From Antarcticibacterium flavum (lineage in GTDB: Bacteria; Bacteroidota; Bacteroidia; Flavobacteriales; Flavobacteriaceae): a DNA stretch of 64,000 nt. Position 1 is the first letter of the stretch, and each line of letters starts with the position of its first letter. Made by a program: the position numbers and the translations under genes. Shown here piece after piece: positions 15,442-22,901 of the stretch. The notes under the pieces were generated by a model. That model made no database searches. It worked only from the letters and a program-made list of their open reading frames with translations, and was not told the DNA's origin. Where the stretch lies: positions 806,001 to 870,000 of the forward strand of contig NZ_CP040812.1 of NCBI RefSeq assembly GCF_006159205.1. The letters are read 5' to 3'.

Positions 15442-16437
15442 ATGAACACCTATACCGCCGCTGAAGACAGATACGATAAAATGCAATACCGCCGTTGCGG
15501 AAAAAGTGGTATCCTCCTTCCACTTCTCTCCCTTGGCTTGTGGCATAACTTTGGGGATGTAGATGATTTTGAGAATTCGCGACAGTTATTGCGTACTGCT
15601 TTTGATAACGGAATAATCCATTTTGATCTCGCAAATAACTACGGACCTCCATATGGAAGTGCTGAGAAAAATTTCGGAAAGATCTTTGCTGAAGATTTTA
15701 AGCGATACCGCGATGAACTTATTATTTCCACTAAAGCCGGCTGGGATATGTGGCCGGGGCCATACGGCAATTTTGGATCCCGAAAATACCTTATTGCCAG
15801 TCTGAACCAATCTTTAAAAAGAATGGGACTGGATTATGTAGATATCTTTTACCACCACCGTCCCGATCCTGATACCCCGCTGGAAGAAACAATGGGTGCC
15901 CTGGACCAGATAGTAAGACAGGGAAAAGCTTTATATGTAGGTATCTCCCAATACTCTGCTGAAGATACAGCCAAAGCTGCTGCGATCCTTAAAGAACAAA
16001 AGACCCCTTTCCTAATTCACCAGCCCAGATATAATATGCTGGATCGCTGGGTAGAAAATGGGTTGCTTGAAACCCTGGAAAAGGAAGGAATAGGCAGTAT
16101 TGTTTTTTCTCCCCTGGAGCAGGGAATTCTTACTTCCAAATATCTCAAGGGAATCCCAGATAATTCCCGTGCAGCTATTGAAGGGGGGTATCTGGATAAA
16201 TCCCTTATTACACCCGCCCTGGTAGAGAAAGTTCAAAAATTGAATTCCATTGCTGAAAGAAGGAACCAAAGCCTCGCACAAATGGCAATCGCCTGGCTAC
16301 TTAAGGATGAAAGAGTAACCTCAGTCCTTGTAGGGGTGAGCAGAGTTTCCCAACTTGAAGATAATATAAACGGACTCCAAAACCTGAAATTTACCAGCGA
16401 AGAGCTTCAGGAAATTGAGAATATTCTAAAGGATTAG
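15442..16437 (+). CDS. Aldo/keto reductase (YghZ/L-glyceraldehyde-3-phosphate reductase type)
   Basis: 331 residues, a full (beta/alpha)8 NADPH-dependent reductase of the cytosol. The AKR tetrad is visible: Asp and Tyr in HFDLANNYGPPYGSAE (about 60-75), Lys in ISTKAGWDMWPGPYG and His in DIFYHHRPDPDTP. The GWDMWPGPYG insert and PLEETMGALDQIVRQGKALYVGIS region are typical of the YghZ/GPR subgroup, which detoxifies aldehydes such as methylglyoxal or L-glyceraldehyde 3-phosphate. Cofactor-binding residues at the C-terminus fit (SVLVGVSRVSQLEDN). It converges with manA, with a hairpin between. Confidence 0.92.
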   Translation: MNTYTAAEDRYDKMQYRRCGKSGILLPLLSLGLWHNFGDVDDFENSRQLLRTAFDNGIIHFDLANNYGPPYGSAEKNFGKIFAEDFKRYRDELIISTKAGWDMWPGPYGNFGSRKYLIASLNQSLKRMGLDYVDIFYHHRPDPDTPLEETMGALDQIVRQGKALYVGISQYSAEDTAKAAAILKEQKTPFLIHQPRYNMLDRWVENGLLETLEKEGIGSIVFSPLEQGILTSKYLKGIPDNSRAAIEGGYLDKSLITPALVEKVQKLNSIAERRNQSLAQMAIAWLLKDERVTSVLVGVSRVSQLEDNINGLQNLKFTSEELQEIENILKD

Positions 16438-16461
16438 ACTTAAAGACTTCTGTGAACTAAT

Positions 16462-16488
16462 TGGAGGTTTATGAAATATAAACCTCCA
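16462..16488. terminator. Hairpin between convergent genes
   Basis: Perfect 11-bp inverted repeat TGGAGGTTTAT/ATAAACCTCCA overlapping the last codons of manA. No T run follows on either side, so termination is only probable. Confidence 0.4.
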
Positions 16489-17440
16489 GTAATTCAGCAT
16501 CTTTTGCTTTTATGTCCACAAATTTATTTTGTGCGGGGATTAACAGGGATTGCCCCTGCTGTAAGGTTTCCTTATGATCTCCTATCCGTATTAATGCATC
16601 CCCACTCACACACATATATATCACAAACGAATCCAGGGCTGTATAATCTTTTTTTACCTCACCTTTTACCGGCAGGTAGTTTGTTGTAAAATATTCGCAG
16701 GTGGCAATAGTAGATGATCCGTTTAAAATTCTCTCATAAGAAAGCCGAAAATCATCTTTCCTTTCAAAATCAATGGCGTCCAGGGCCTGCTCCGTATGAA
16801 GCTCCCTGCTGTTGCCTTCGGCATCTACCCTGTCCCAGTCGTATATCCTGTAGGTAACATCTGATGTTTGCTGGATCTCTGCCAATAAAACCCCTGCTCC
16901 AATAGCATGCACCTTGCCTGTATTTATAAAAAAAGTATCGCCTTTCTTCACCTCTTCAAAATTCAGCAAATTTGTGATCCGGCCTTTTTCAAGATGATCT
17001 AAATATTCGTCTTTGGAAATAGTGTGGGTGAAACCAATATTGATCTTCGCTCCTTCATCTGCCTGCATAATATACCACATTTCGGTCTTTCCAAATGAAT
17101 CATGACGTTTTCTGGCCAAAGCATCATTAGGGTGAAGCTGTACAGAGAGTTCGGTCTTTGCGTCTATATATTTTATGAGTAAGGGAAATTCATTTCCAAA
17201 GGTTTTATAAACTTTTTTTCCCACCAGTGCCTCTTTATATTCTTCAAGAAGTTCTTTTAGAGTTGAGCCACTATGCACACCGTTTTCAATTATAGATATA
17301 TCCCCCTTAACTCCGGAGATTTCCCAACTTTCACCCAGTTCTCCACTACCGGATTTTTTGTTAAGTATTTCTACCAGTTTTTTACCGCCCCATATCTTTT
17401 CCTTGAGGATAGGCCTAAACTTTAATGGGTAATCAAACAT
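16469..17440 (-). CDS. manA: Mannose-6-phosphate isomerase, class I
   Basis: 323 residues, the short bacterial type. It interconverts mannose 6-phosphate and fructose 6-phosphate in the cytosol with a zinc ion. Zinc-site motifs are present: SVQLHPNDALA (about 100-110), the KTEMWYIMQA strand and, further on, GKVHAIGAGVLLAEIQQTSDVTYRIYDWDR (catalytic Arg). The C-terminal cupin strand is complete. It is monocistronic on the minus strand and convergent with the aldo/keto reductase. It feeds mannose into glycolysis or supplies precursors for surface polysaccharide. Confidence 0.95.
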   Translation of the reverse strand: MFDYPLKFRPILKEKIWGGKKLVEILNKKSGSGELGESWEISGVKGDISIIENGVHSGSTLKELLEEYKEALVGKKVYKTFGNEFPLLIKYIDAKTELSVQLHPNDALARKRHDSFGKTEMWYIMQADEGAKINIGFTHTISKDEYLDHLEKGRITNLLNFEEVKKGDTFFINTGKVHAIGAGVLLAEIQQTSDVTYRIYDWDRVDAEGNSRELHTEQALDAIDFERKDDFRLSYERILNGSSTIATCEYFTTNYLPVKGEVKKDYTALDSFVIYMCVSGDALIRIGDHKETLQQGQSLLIPAQNKFVDIKAKDAELLEVYIS

Positions 17441-17647
17441 CTCTACTTTAATTTGAACAGGAAAGGTAAAGATAATTTAGAAAATTATAAGGCACAGTTT
17501 CGGTTACACCAATCTGGCTTCTCACTTTAAAAGTTGACAGTTTTTTATCCAATATATTGTTAAACATCTGCTTATTAAACCCCAAGTATTACGAAATTCC
17601 TTTAATTTTAAAGAATACCTCCTTTAAATGAAAATTCCCCTCAATTT

Positions 17648-17680
17648 ATTATGCGTGCATAATATTTTTTCTTAACTTTG
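17648..17680 (+). promoter_or_regulatory. MarR operator and promoter of the beta-oxidation operon
   Basis: A perfect palindrome ATTATGCGTGCATAAT (17648-17663; 7-bp arms, 2-bp spacer) is followed by TAACTTTG (17673-17680). That is an exact TAnnTTTG -7 element. The operator covers the -33 region, which suits steric repression by the MarR protein encoded next to it. Confidence 0.75.
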
Positions 17681-17697
17681 GAATTCAACATTCTTTT

Positions 17698-18144
17698 ATG
17701 AAGGAAAAAACCATTGATCACGTTTTAAGAGCTACCTGGATGGCAGTTTCAAAGATGTACAATGAGGAAGCCGGCAAAGCCGGAAGCACTATGGCCACAG
17801 GCTTTGCACTATTAAGTATAGATCCTGAAAAAGGAACCCCCTCTACCTCTTTGGGCCCAAAAATGGGCATGGAGGCCACAAGCCTTTCCCGTATCCTTAA
17901 AACAATGGAGGAAAAAGGTCTTATAATTCGCAAGAAGAATCCCACAGATGGAAGGAGTGTATTGTTACACCTCACCGAATTTGGAAAAGAAATGAGAGAT
18001 TTTTCTAAAGGTGTCGTTTTACGTTTTGATGAAGCAGTTAAGGAAAACGTATCTGAAGAAGACCTGCGCACCTTTATTAAAGTTGCAAATACGATTGTGG
18101 AGCTTATTGGAAATAAGAAGATCTATAATAAAGAGATAAAATAA
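17698..18144 (+). CDS. MarR family transcriptional regulator
   Basis: 148 residues. The winged helix-turn-helix spans about 45-105: SLGPKMGMEATSLSRILKTMEEKGLI, then wing residues RKKNPTDGRSVLLHLTEFG. Flanking helices form the dimerisation part (RATWMAVSKMYNEEAGKAG and the C-terminal KVANTIVELIG). It lies at the head of the fadN-fadA-fadE cluster, and a palindromic operator overlaps its promoter. The likely role is a repressor relieved by fatty acid or acyl-CoA. That ligand is inferred from context, not visible. A weak hairpin around 18158-18190 separates it from fadN, so partial read-through is possible. Confidence 0.92.
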   Translation: MKEKTIDHVLRATWMAVSKMYNEEAGKAGSTMATGFALLSIDPEKGTPSTSLGPKMGMEATSLSRILKTMEEKGLIIRKKNPTDGRSVLLHLTEFGKEMRDFSKGVVLRFDEAVKENVSEEDLRTFIKVANTIVELIGNKKIYNKEIK

Positions 18145-18291
18145 GATATAAACATACCGGCCTGGAAGGGAATATTTCTTTCAGGTTTTATTTTTTGAAT
18201 ACCGAGCCCCTGGAATTGCGAAATCGATTTCAGTTTAAATAATTGTGAATTGCTCTTCATTTATGAAGACTAATTAAAACTATAGAAAGTA

Positions 18292-20697
18292 ATGAAAAGA
18301 AGAATTAACAAAGTTGCCGTAATTGGTTCCGGGATCATGGGAAGCGGGATTGCCTGCCATTTTGCCAATATTGGTGTGGAGGTGCTCCTGTTGGACATTG
18401 TACCCCGTGAACTCAATGAACAGGAAAAGAAGAAAGGCCTCACGCTGGAAGATAAACAGGTGCGCAACAGGCTTGTGAATCAGGCTTTACAGGATGCCTT
18501 AAAGTCCAAGCCCTCCCCTATTTATCACAAGGATTTTGCCAGCAGGATCAAAACCGGAAACCTGGAAGATGATATTTCCAAGGTATCTGAAGCAGACTGG
18601 ATCATTGAAGTGGTTGTGGAGCGTTTAGATATCAAGAAAAAGGTTTTTGATAACCTGGAGAAACATCGTAAAGAGGGGACCCTTATTACTTCCAATACTT
18701 CGGGAATTCCAATTCAGCTTATGAATGAAGGAAGAAGTGAAGATTTCAAAAAACACTTCTGCGGAACGCACTTCTTTAATCCGCCACGATACCTTCGGTT
18801 GTTCGAGATCATTCCGGGGCCGGACACTTCAGAAGAAGTTCTTGAATTCCTGAATGAATACGGTGAGAAATTCCTCGGAAAAACTTCTGTAGTTGCAAAA
18901 GACACTCCTGCCTTTATAGGAAACAGGATTGGGATCTTCAGCATAATGAGTCTCTTCCATATGGTGAAGGAGATGGATATGACGGTGGAGGAAGTGGATA
19001 AACTTACCGGTCCGGTGATTGGAAGGCCCAAGTCGGCTACTTTCCGTACTGTAGACGTTGTAGGTTTGGACACCCTTGTACACGTAGCTAACGGACTTTA
19101 TGAAGGCGTGCCTAACGATGAGCAGCACGAACTTTTCAAGTTGCCCGAATTCATCCAGACGATGATGGATAACAAATGGCTGGGAAGTAAGACCGGACAG
19201 GGTTTTTATAAGAAAGAAAAGAAAAAGGACGGTTCCAGTGAGATCTTAACCCTGGACTTGGATTCTATGGAATACCGCGAGGGGAAAAAAGCAAATTTTG
19301 CTACCCTGGAGCAAACCAAATCCATTGATAAGGTAGAAGACCGTTTTGAGGTACTTATAAATGGTAAGGATAAAGCCGGAGAATTCTACAGAAAAAATCT
19401 TGCAGCACTTTTTGCTTACGTTTCTAATAGGATCCCGGAGATCACAGATGAGCTTTACAAAATTGATGATGCCATGCGAGCCGGTTTTGGCTGGGAGCAC
19501 GGGCCATTCCAGATCTGGGATGCCGTAGGAGTGAAAAAAGGTATTGAAATGATTAAGGCCGAAGGTTATGAACCTGCAGGCTGGGTGAATGAAATGCTGG
19601 AAAGCGGCAGTGACAGTTTCTATACTGTTAAGGATGGTAATTCATATTACTACGATATCCCACAGAAGAAACAGGTAAAGGTTCCGGGTCAGGATGCCTT
19701 TATTATTCTTGACAACATTCGGGAGAGCAAAAAAGTCTTTAGTAACAGCGGGGTTGTAGTGGAAGATCTGGGCGATGGAATTCTGAATGTGGAATTCCGA
19801 AGTAAAATGAACACTATTGGCGGTGATGTCCTTGATGGCCTTAATAAAGCCATTGATATGGCTGAAAGAGATTACCAGGGGCTTGTAGTTGCCAATAATG
19901 GAGCCAACTTCTCTGTAGGTGCCAACATAGGGATGATATTTATGATGGCTGTAGAACAGGAATATGAGGAGCTTAATATGGCTATAAAATACTTCCAGGA
20001 TACAATGATGCGCATGCGTTATTCTTCCATTCCTACCGTGGCAGCACCGCATGCAATGACCCTTGGAGGTGGTTGTGAGCTTTCCCTCCACGCAGATAAA
20101 GTAGTGGCCGCGGCCGAAACTTATATAGGATTAGTAGAATTTGGAGTTGGTGTAATCCCCGGTGGTGGTGGTTCCAAGGAAATGACGGTAAGAGCATCTG
20201 ACACTTACAAAAAAGACGATGTGGAGCTAAACCGACTGAGAGAACATTTCCTCACCATCGCAATGGCGAAAGTCTCAACATCTGCCCACGAGGCTTTTGA
20301 CCTGAATATCCTTCAGAAAGGTAAAGATATTGTAGTGGTAAATAAAGACAGGCAGCTGGCAATCGCCAAGCAACACGCTTTACTCATGGCTGAGAATGGC
20401 TACACAAAACCAATTCACAGGACAGATATCAAAGTACTTGGAAAACAAGCTTTGGGAACCTTTATGGTAGGAACAGACCAGATGGTAGCAGGAAAATATA
20501 TAAGTGAGCATGATCGCAAGATCGCCAATAAACTCGCTTATGTAATGAGTGGTGGAGACCTCTCTGCCGCCACAATGGTAAGCGAACAATATCTGCTAGA
20601 CCTTGAAAGAGAAGCATTCCTATCCCTAACCGGAGAAAGAAAAACCCTAGAAAGATTGCAGCATATGTTGCAGAAGGGGAAACCGCTTAGGAATTAG
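18292..20697 (+). CDS. fadN: 3-hydroxyacyl-CoA dehydrogenase/enoyl-CoA hydratase (FadN type)
   Basis: 801 residues, two beta-oxidation enzymes in one chain. The N-terminal dehydrogenase has the Rossmann loop VIGSGIMGSGIA (about 9-20) and the active-site region GTHFFNPPRYLRLFEI. Its second helical domain follows to about 340, with another dehydrogenase C-terminal repeat near 370-440. The enoyl-CoA hydratase domain is C-terminal (about 480-700): NNGANFSVGANI and APHAMTLGGGCELSLHAD. This order (dehydrogenase first) is that of Bacillus FadN, opposite to E. coli FadB. It is followed by fadA and fadE as in the B. subtilis fadNAE operon. A heptamer array begins 2 bp past the stop. Confidence 0.93.
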   Translation: MKRRINKVAVIGSGIMGSGIACHFANIGVEVLLLDIVPRELNEQEKKKGLTLEDKQVRNRLVNQALQDALKSKPSPIYHKDFASRIKTGNLEDDISKVSEADWIIEVVVERLDIKKKVFDNLEKHRKEGTLITSNTSGIPIQLMNEGRSEDFKKHFCGTHFFNPPRYLRLFEIIPGPDTSEEVLEFLNEYGEKFLGKTSVVAKDTPAFIGNRIGIFSIMSLFHMVKEMDMTVEEVDKLTGPVIGRPKSATFRTVDVVGLDTLVHVANGLYEGVPNDEQHELFKLPEFIQTMMDNKWLGSKTGQGFYKKEKKKDGSSEILTLDLDSMEYREGKKANFATLEQTKSIDKVEDRFEVLINGKDKAGEFYRKNLAALFAYVSNRIPEITDELYKIDDAMRAGFGWEHGPFQIWDAVGVKKGIEMIKAEGYEPAGWVNEMLESGSDSFYTVKDGNSYYYDIPQKKQVKVPGQDAFIILDNIRESKKVFSNSGVVVEDLGDGILNVEFRSKMNTIGGDVLDGLNKAIDMAERDYQGLVVANNGANFSVGANIGMIFMMAVEQEYEELNMAIKYFQDTMMRMRYSSIPTVAAPHAMTLGGGCELSLHADKVVAAAETYIGLVEFGVGVIPGGGGSKEMTVRASDTYKKDDVELNRLREHFLTIAMAKVSTSAHEAFDLNILQKGKDIVVVNKDRQLAIAKQHALLMAENGYTKPIHRTDIKVLGKQALGTFMVGTDQMVAGKYISEHDRKIANKLAYVMSGGDLSAATMVSEQYLLDLEREAFLSLTGERKTLERLQHMLQKGKPLRN

Positions 20698-20699
20698 AA

Positions 20700-21175
20700 G
20701 TGAGATGTGAGACGTGAGACGTGAGACGTGAGACGTGAGATTTAAGATATGAGAGGTTAGAAAAAGAATAATTAAAAACTGGTGATATGCATAATTTTCA
20801 AGAGTTAAAGATTTGGCAGAAAGCAATGGATGTTGCAGAACAAACATATATTCTTTCGGCTGAATTTCCTAAAGAAGAAAAATTTGGTTTGACAAGTCAA
20901 ATTAGGAGAAGTGCAGTTTCCATTCCTTCAAATATAGCTGAAGGTGCAGGACGCAACACAAATGGTGAATTCAGAAATTTTCTTGGTATTGCCAGTGGTT
21001 CTTCGAACGAATTATTTACACAACTAATCTTATCTAACCGTCTCCATTTAATCTCTGAAGACAAAACACAAGCATTAATAAAAGATTTGATTGAGGTTCA
21101 AAAGATGAATTACACTTTGATAAAGAAATTTTCAAAATAAATCTCATATCTCAAATCTAATATCTAAATACTAAA
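20700..21175 (+). mobile_element. S23 gene cassette flanked by inverted heptamer arrays (locus E)
   Basis: Left array 20700-20762: nine units in one register (GTGAGAT, GTGAGAC x4, GTGAGAT, TTAAGAT, ATGAGAG, GTTAGAA). Right array 21141-21175: ATCTCAT, ATCTCAA, ATCTAAT, ATCTAAA, TACTAAA, which on the minus strand read NNNAGAT. The arms are thus inverted and enclose only the 117-residue S23 gene. The cassette sits between fadN and fadA without damaging either. The arrays are directly visible; that the unit moves as a cassette is inference supported by the second copy at 22373-22875. Confidence 0.55.
20787..21140 (+). CDS. Four-helix-bundle protein, S23/23S rRNA IVS-like family
   Basis: 117 residues, all helical. 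It matches the family first known from ORFs in 23S rRNA intervening sequences: FQELKIWQKAMDVAEQTY at the N-terminus, then the signature SQIRRSAVSIPSNIAEG (37-53) and a C-terminal helix IKDLIEVQKMNYTLIKKF. There is no rRNA here. The molecular role of the family is unresolved, with nucleic-acid interaction often proposed. Heptamer arrays border it on both sides and the right one starts at the first base after its stop codon. It is co-oriented with the host operon and would be transcribed with fadN and fadA. A distinct paralogue lies at 22475. Confidence 0.88.
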   Translation: MHNFQELKIWQKAMDVAEQTYILSAEFPKEEKFGLTSQIRRSAVSIPSNIAEGAGRNTNGEFRNFLGIASGSSNELFTQLILSNRLHLISEDKTQALIKDLIEVQKMNYTLIKKFSK

Positions 21176-21178
21176 AAA

Positions 21179-22372
21179 ATGAATCGAACAGCATACATCG
21201 TAAAAGCATACAGGACCGCAGTGGGGAAGGCTCCACGGGGAGTGTTCAGGTTTAAGAGGCCTGATGAACTTGCGGCAGAGACTATTGAACATTTAATGAA
21301 GGATCTGCCTCAACTGGATAAGACCAGGATAGATGACGTAATGGTAGGAAATGCGATGCCCGAGGCAGAGCAGGGACTCAACATGGGTAGATTAATCTCC
21401 CTTATGGGGCTAAAGATCGAGGATGTACCCGGGGTAACCGTAAACCGTTATTGTGCATCTGGTCTTGAGACCATCGCAATGGCATCTGCAAAGATCCAAA
21501 CGGGGATGGCAGATTGTATTATCGCAGGTGGTTCTGAAAGTATGAGCTACATCCCTATGGGAGGATATAAACCTGTACCCAATTATGAAGTGGCGAAAGA
21601 AGGTAATGAGGATTATTATTGGGGAATGGGCCTTACGGCAGAAGAGGTAGCGAATCGCTATAATATCTCCCGTGAGGACCAGGATGAATTTGCCTATAAC
21701 TCTCATCAAAAGGCTCTAAAAGCTCTCAAGGAAGATAAATTCAAGGAGCAGATCGTACCTATTGAAGTAGAAGAAACTTTTATCAATGAGGAAGGTAAAA
21801 AAGATACCAGAAAATATACGGTAACCCAGGATGAAGGTCCGCGGGCTGATACCTCGAGAGAAGTACTTGCCAAACTAAGGCCTGTATTTGCTGAAGGTGG
21901 AAGTGTAACCGCAGGAAACGCCTCACAAATGAGTGACGGTGCCGCCTTTGTAATGGTGATGAGCGAGGAAATGGTAAAGGAATTAAACCTGGAGCCCATT
22001 GCAAGACTTGTAAGCTACGGCGTTGCAGGAGTGGATCCAAGAGTAATGGGAATAAGCCCTGTAATAGCAATTCCGAAAGCACTAAAAAGAGCCGGTTTAA
22101 ACCTGGACAAGATTGAGCTTGTAGAATTGAACGAAGCTTTCGCATCCCAATCACTTGCTGTGATAAGGGAAACCGGACTTGATCCAAACAAAGTTAACGT
22201 AAATGGTGGAGCCATCGCAATGGGTCACCCACTAGGCTGCTCTGGAGCAAAGCTCACCGTACAGATCTTTGACGAAATGCGAAAACGCAACCACCAGAAC
22301 AAGCATTGTTTAGTTACTATGTGCGTAGGAACAGGACAGGGTGCTGCGGGGGTGTTTGAGTTTTTGAATTAG
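21179..22372 (+). CDS. fadA: Acetyl-CoA acyltransferase (thiolase)
   Basis: 397 residues, the last enzyme of each beta-oxidation round: cleavage of 3-ketoacyl-CoA by CoA in the cytosol. The nucleophilic cysteine is in NRYCASGLETIAMA (about 88-101). The His of GGAIAMGHPLGCSGAK (about 345-360) and the Cys of TMCVGTGQGAAG (about 377-388) complete the active site. Length and motifs are those of the degradative thiolase I family. It lies between fadN and fadE; S23 cassettes lie on both sides. The start has only a few bases to the preceding heptamer array, so its ribosome-binding site was probably reshaped by the insertion. Confidence 0.95.
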   Translation: MNRTAYIVKAYRTAVGKAPRGVFRFKRPDELAAETIEHLMKDLPQLDKTRIDDVMVGNAMPEAEQGLNMGRLISLMGLKIEDVPGVTVNRYCASGLETIAMASAKIQTGMADCIIAGGSESMSYIPMGGYKPVPNYEVAKEGNEDYYWGMGLTAEEVANRYNISREDQDEFAYNSHQKALKALKEDKFKEQIVPIEVEETFINEEGKKDTRKYTVTQDEGPRADTSREVLAKLRPVFAEGGSVTAGNASQMSDGAAFVMVMSEEMVKELNLEPIARLVSYGVAGVDPRVMGISPVIAIPKALKRAGLNLDKIELVELNEAFASQSLAVIRETGLDPNKVNVNGGAIAMGHPLGCSGAKLTVQIFDEMRKRNHQNKHCLVTMCVGTGQGAAGVFEFLN

Positions 22373-22875
22373 AGTCTAGACGGCTAGAATCTAGAACCAA
22401 GAGACAAGAACCAAGAGATAAGACTAAATAGGCTATAGTCTTATATCAATTCTGGACTTTAAGGGAAAGGTAAAATGAAAAGGCACAATTTTAAAAGGAT
22501 GAAGATTTGGCAGGAGGGAATTTCTGTTGTTCAGATCACTTATAAAATTGTTAAGACTTTTCCCGATTATGAGAAATACAATCTTGTCTCCCAATTAATA
22601 AGATGTGCGGTATCCATTCCTTCAAACATTGCAGAAGGAACGAGCAAAAGAACAGAACGGCATTTTATTCAGTTCCTAGAAAATAGCCTGGGTTCGGCAT
22701 TTGAGTGGGAAACGCAGATAATAGTAGCCTATAAAGAGAATTACATCACCGAGGATGAATTCAATTTATTTGAAGAGAAAATTCAGGATTTACAAAGAAT
22801 GATATCAGGATTCATAGATAACCTCGATAATAAGTCTTGATTCTTGTCTCTTGTTTCTTGAGTCCTAACTAATAA
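22373..22875 (+). mobile_element. Second S23 gene cassette with inverted heptamer arrays (locus F)
   Basis: The left array 22373-22440 starts on the base after the thiolase stop codon. It reads TCTAGAC, GCTAGAA, TCTAGAA, CCAAGAG, ACAAGAA, CCAAGAG, ATAAGAC (one base slip), then decays. The right array 22834-22875 reads TCTTGAT, TCTTGTC, TCTTGTT, TCTTGAG, TCCTAAC, the minus-strand counterpart CAAGA. It overlaps the S23 stop codon. Same organisation as 20700-21175 but with different heptamer sequences and a divergent S23 gene. This argues for two separate insertions or long divergence, not a recent duplication. Confidence 0.55.
22475..22840 (+). CDS. Four-helix-bundle protein, S23/23S rRNA IVS-like family (second copy)
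   Basis: 121 residues. It shares the family frame with the product of 20787-21140: FKRMKIWQEGISVVQITYKI, the core SQLIRCAVSIPSNIAEG (39-55), then a C-terminal helix. It diverges strongly elsewhere: TERHFIQFLENSLGSAFEWETQI replaces NGEFRNFLGIASGSSNELFTQL. Function is unknown. It lies between fadA and fadE, framed by heptamer arrays; the last codons and stop lie inside the right array. Base composition looks like its neighbours, so there is no obvious recent foreign origin. Confidence 0.88.
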   Translation: MKRHNFKRMKIWQEGISVVQITYKIVKTFPDYEKYNLVSQLIRCAVSIPSNIAEGTSKRTERHFIQFLENSLGSAFEWETQIIVAYKENYITEDEFNLFEEKIQDLQRMISGFIDNLDNKS

Positions 22876-22901
22876 CATGATATACAAAACAAATTATTAA
22901 A

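Noticed and set aside
20787..22840. Avd-type accessory of a diversity-generating retroelement
   Set aside because: The four-helix fold is similar, but there is no reverse transcriptase, template repeat or variable repeat in the window; the SIPSNIAEG motif is that of the S23 family.
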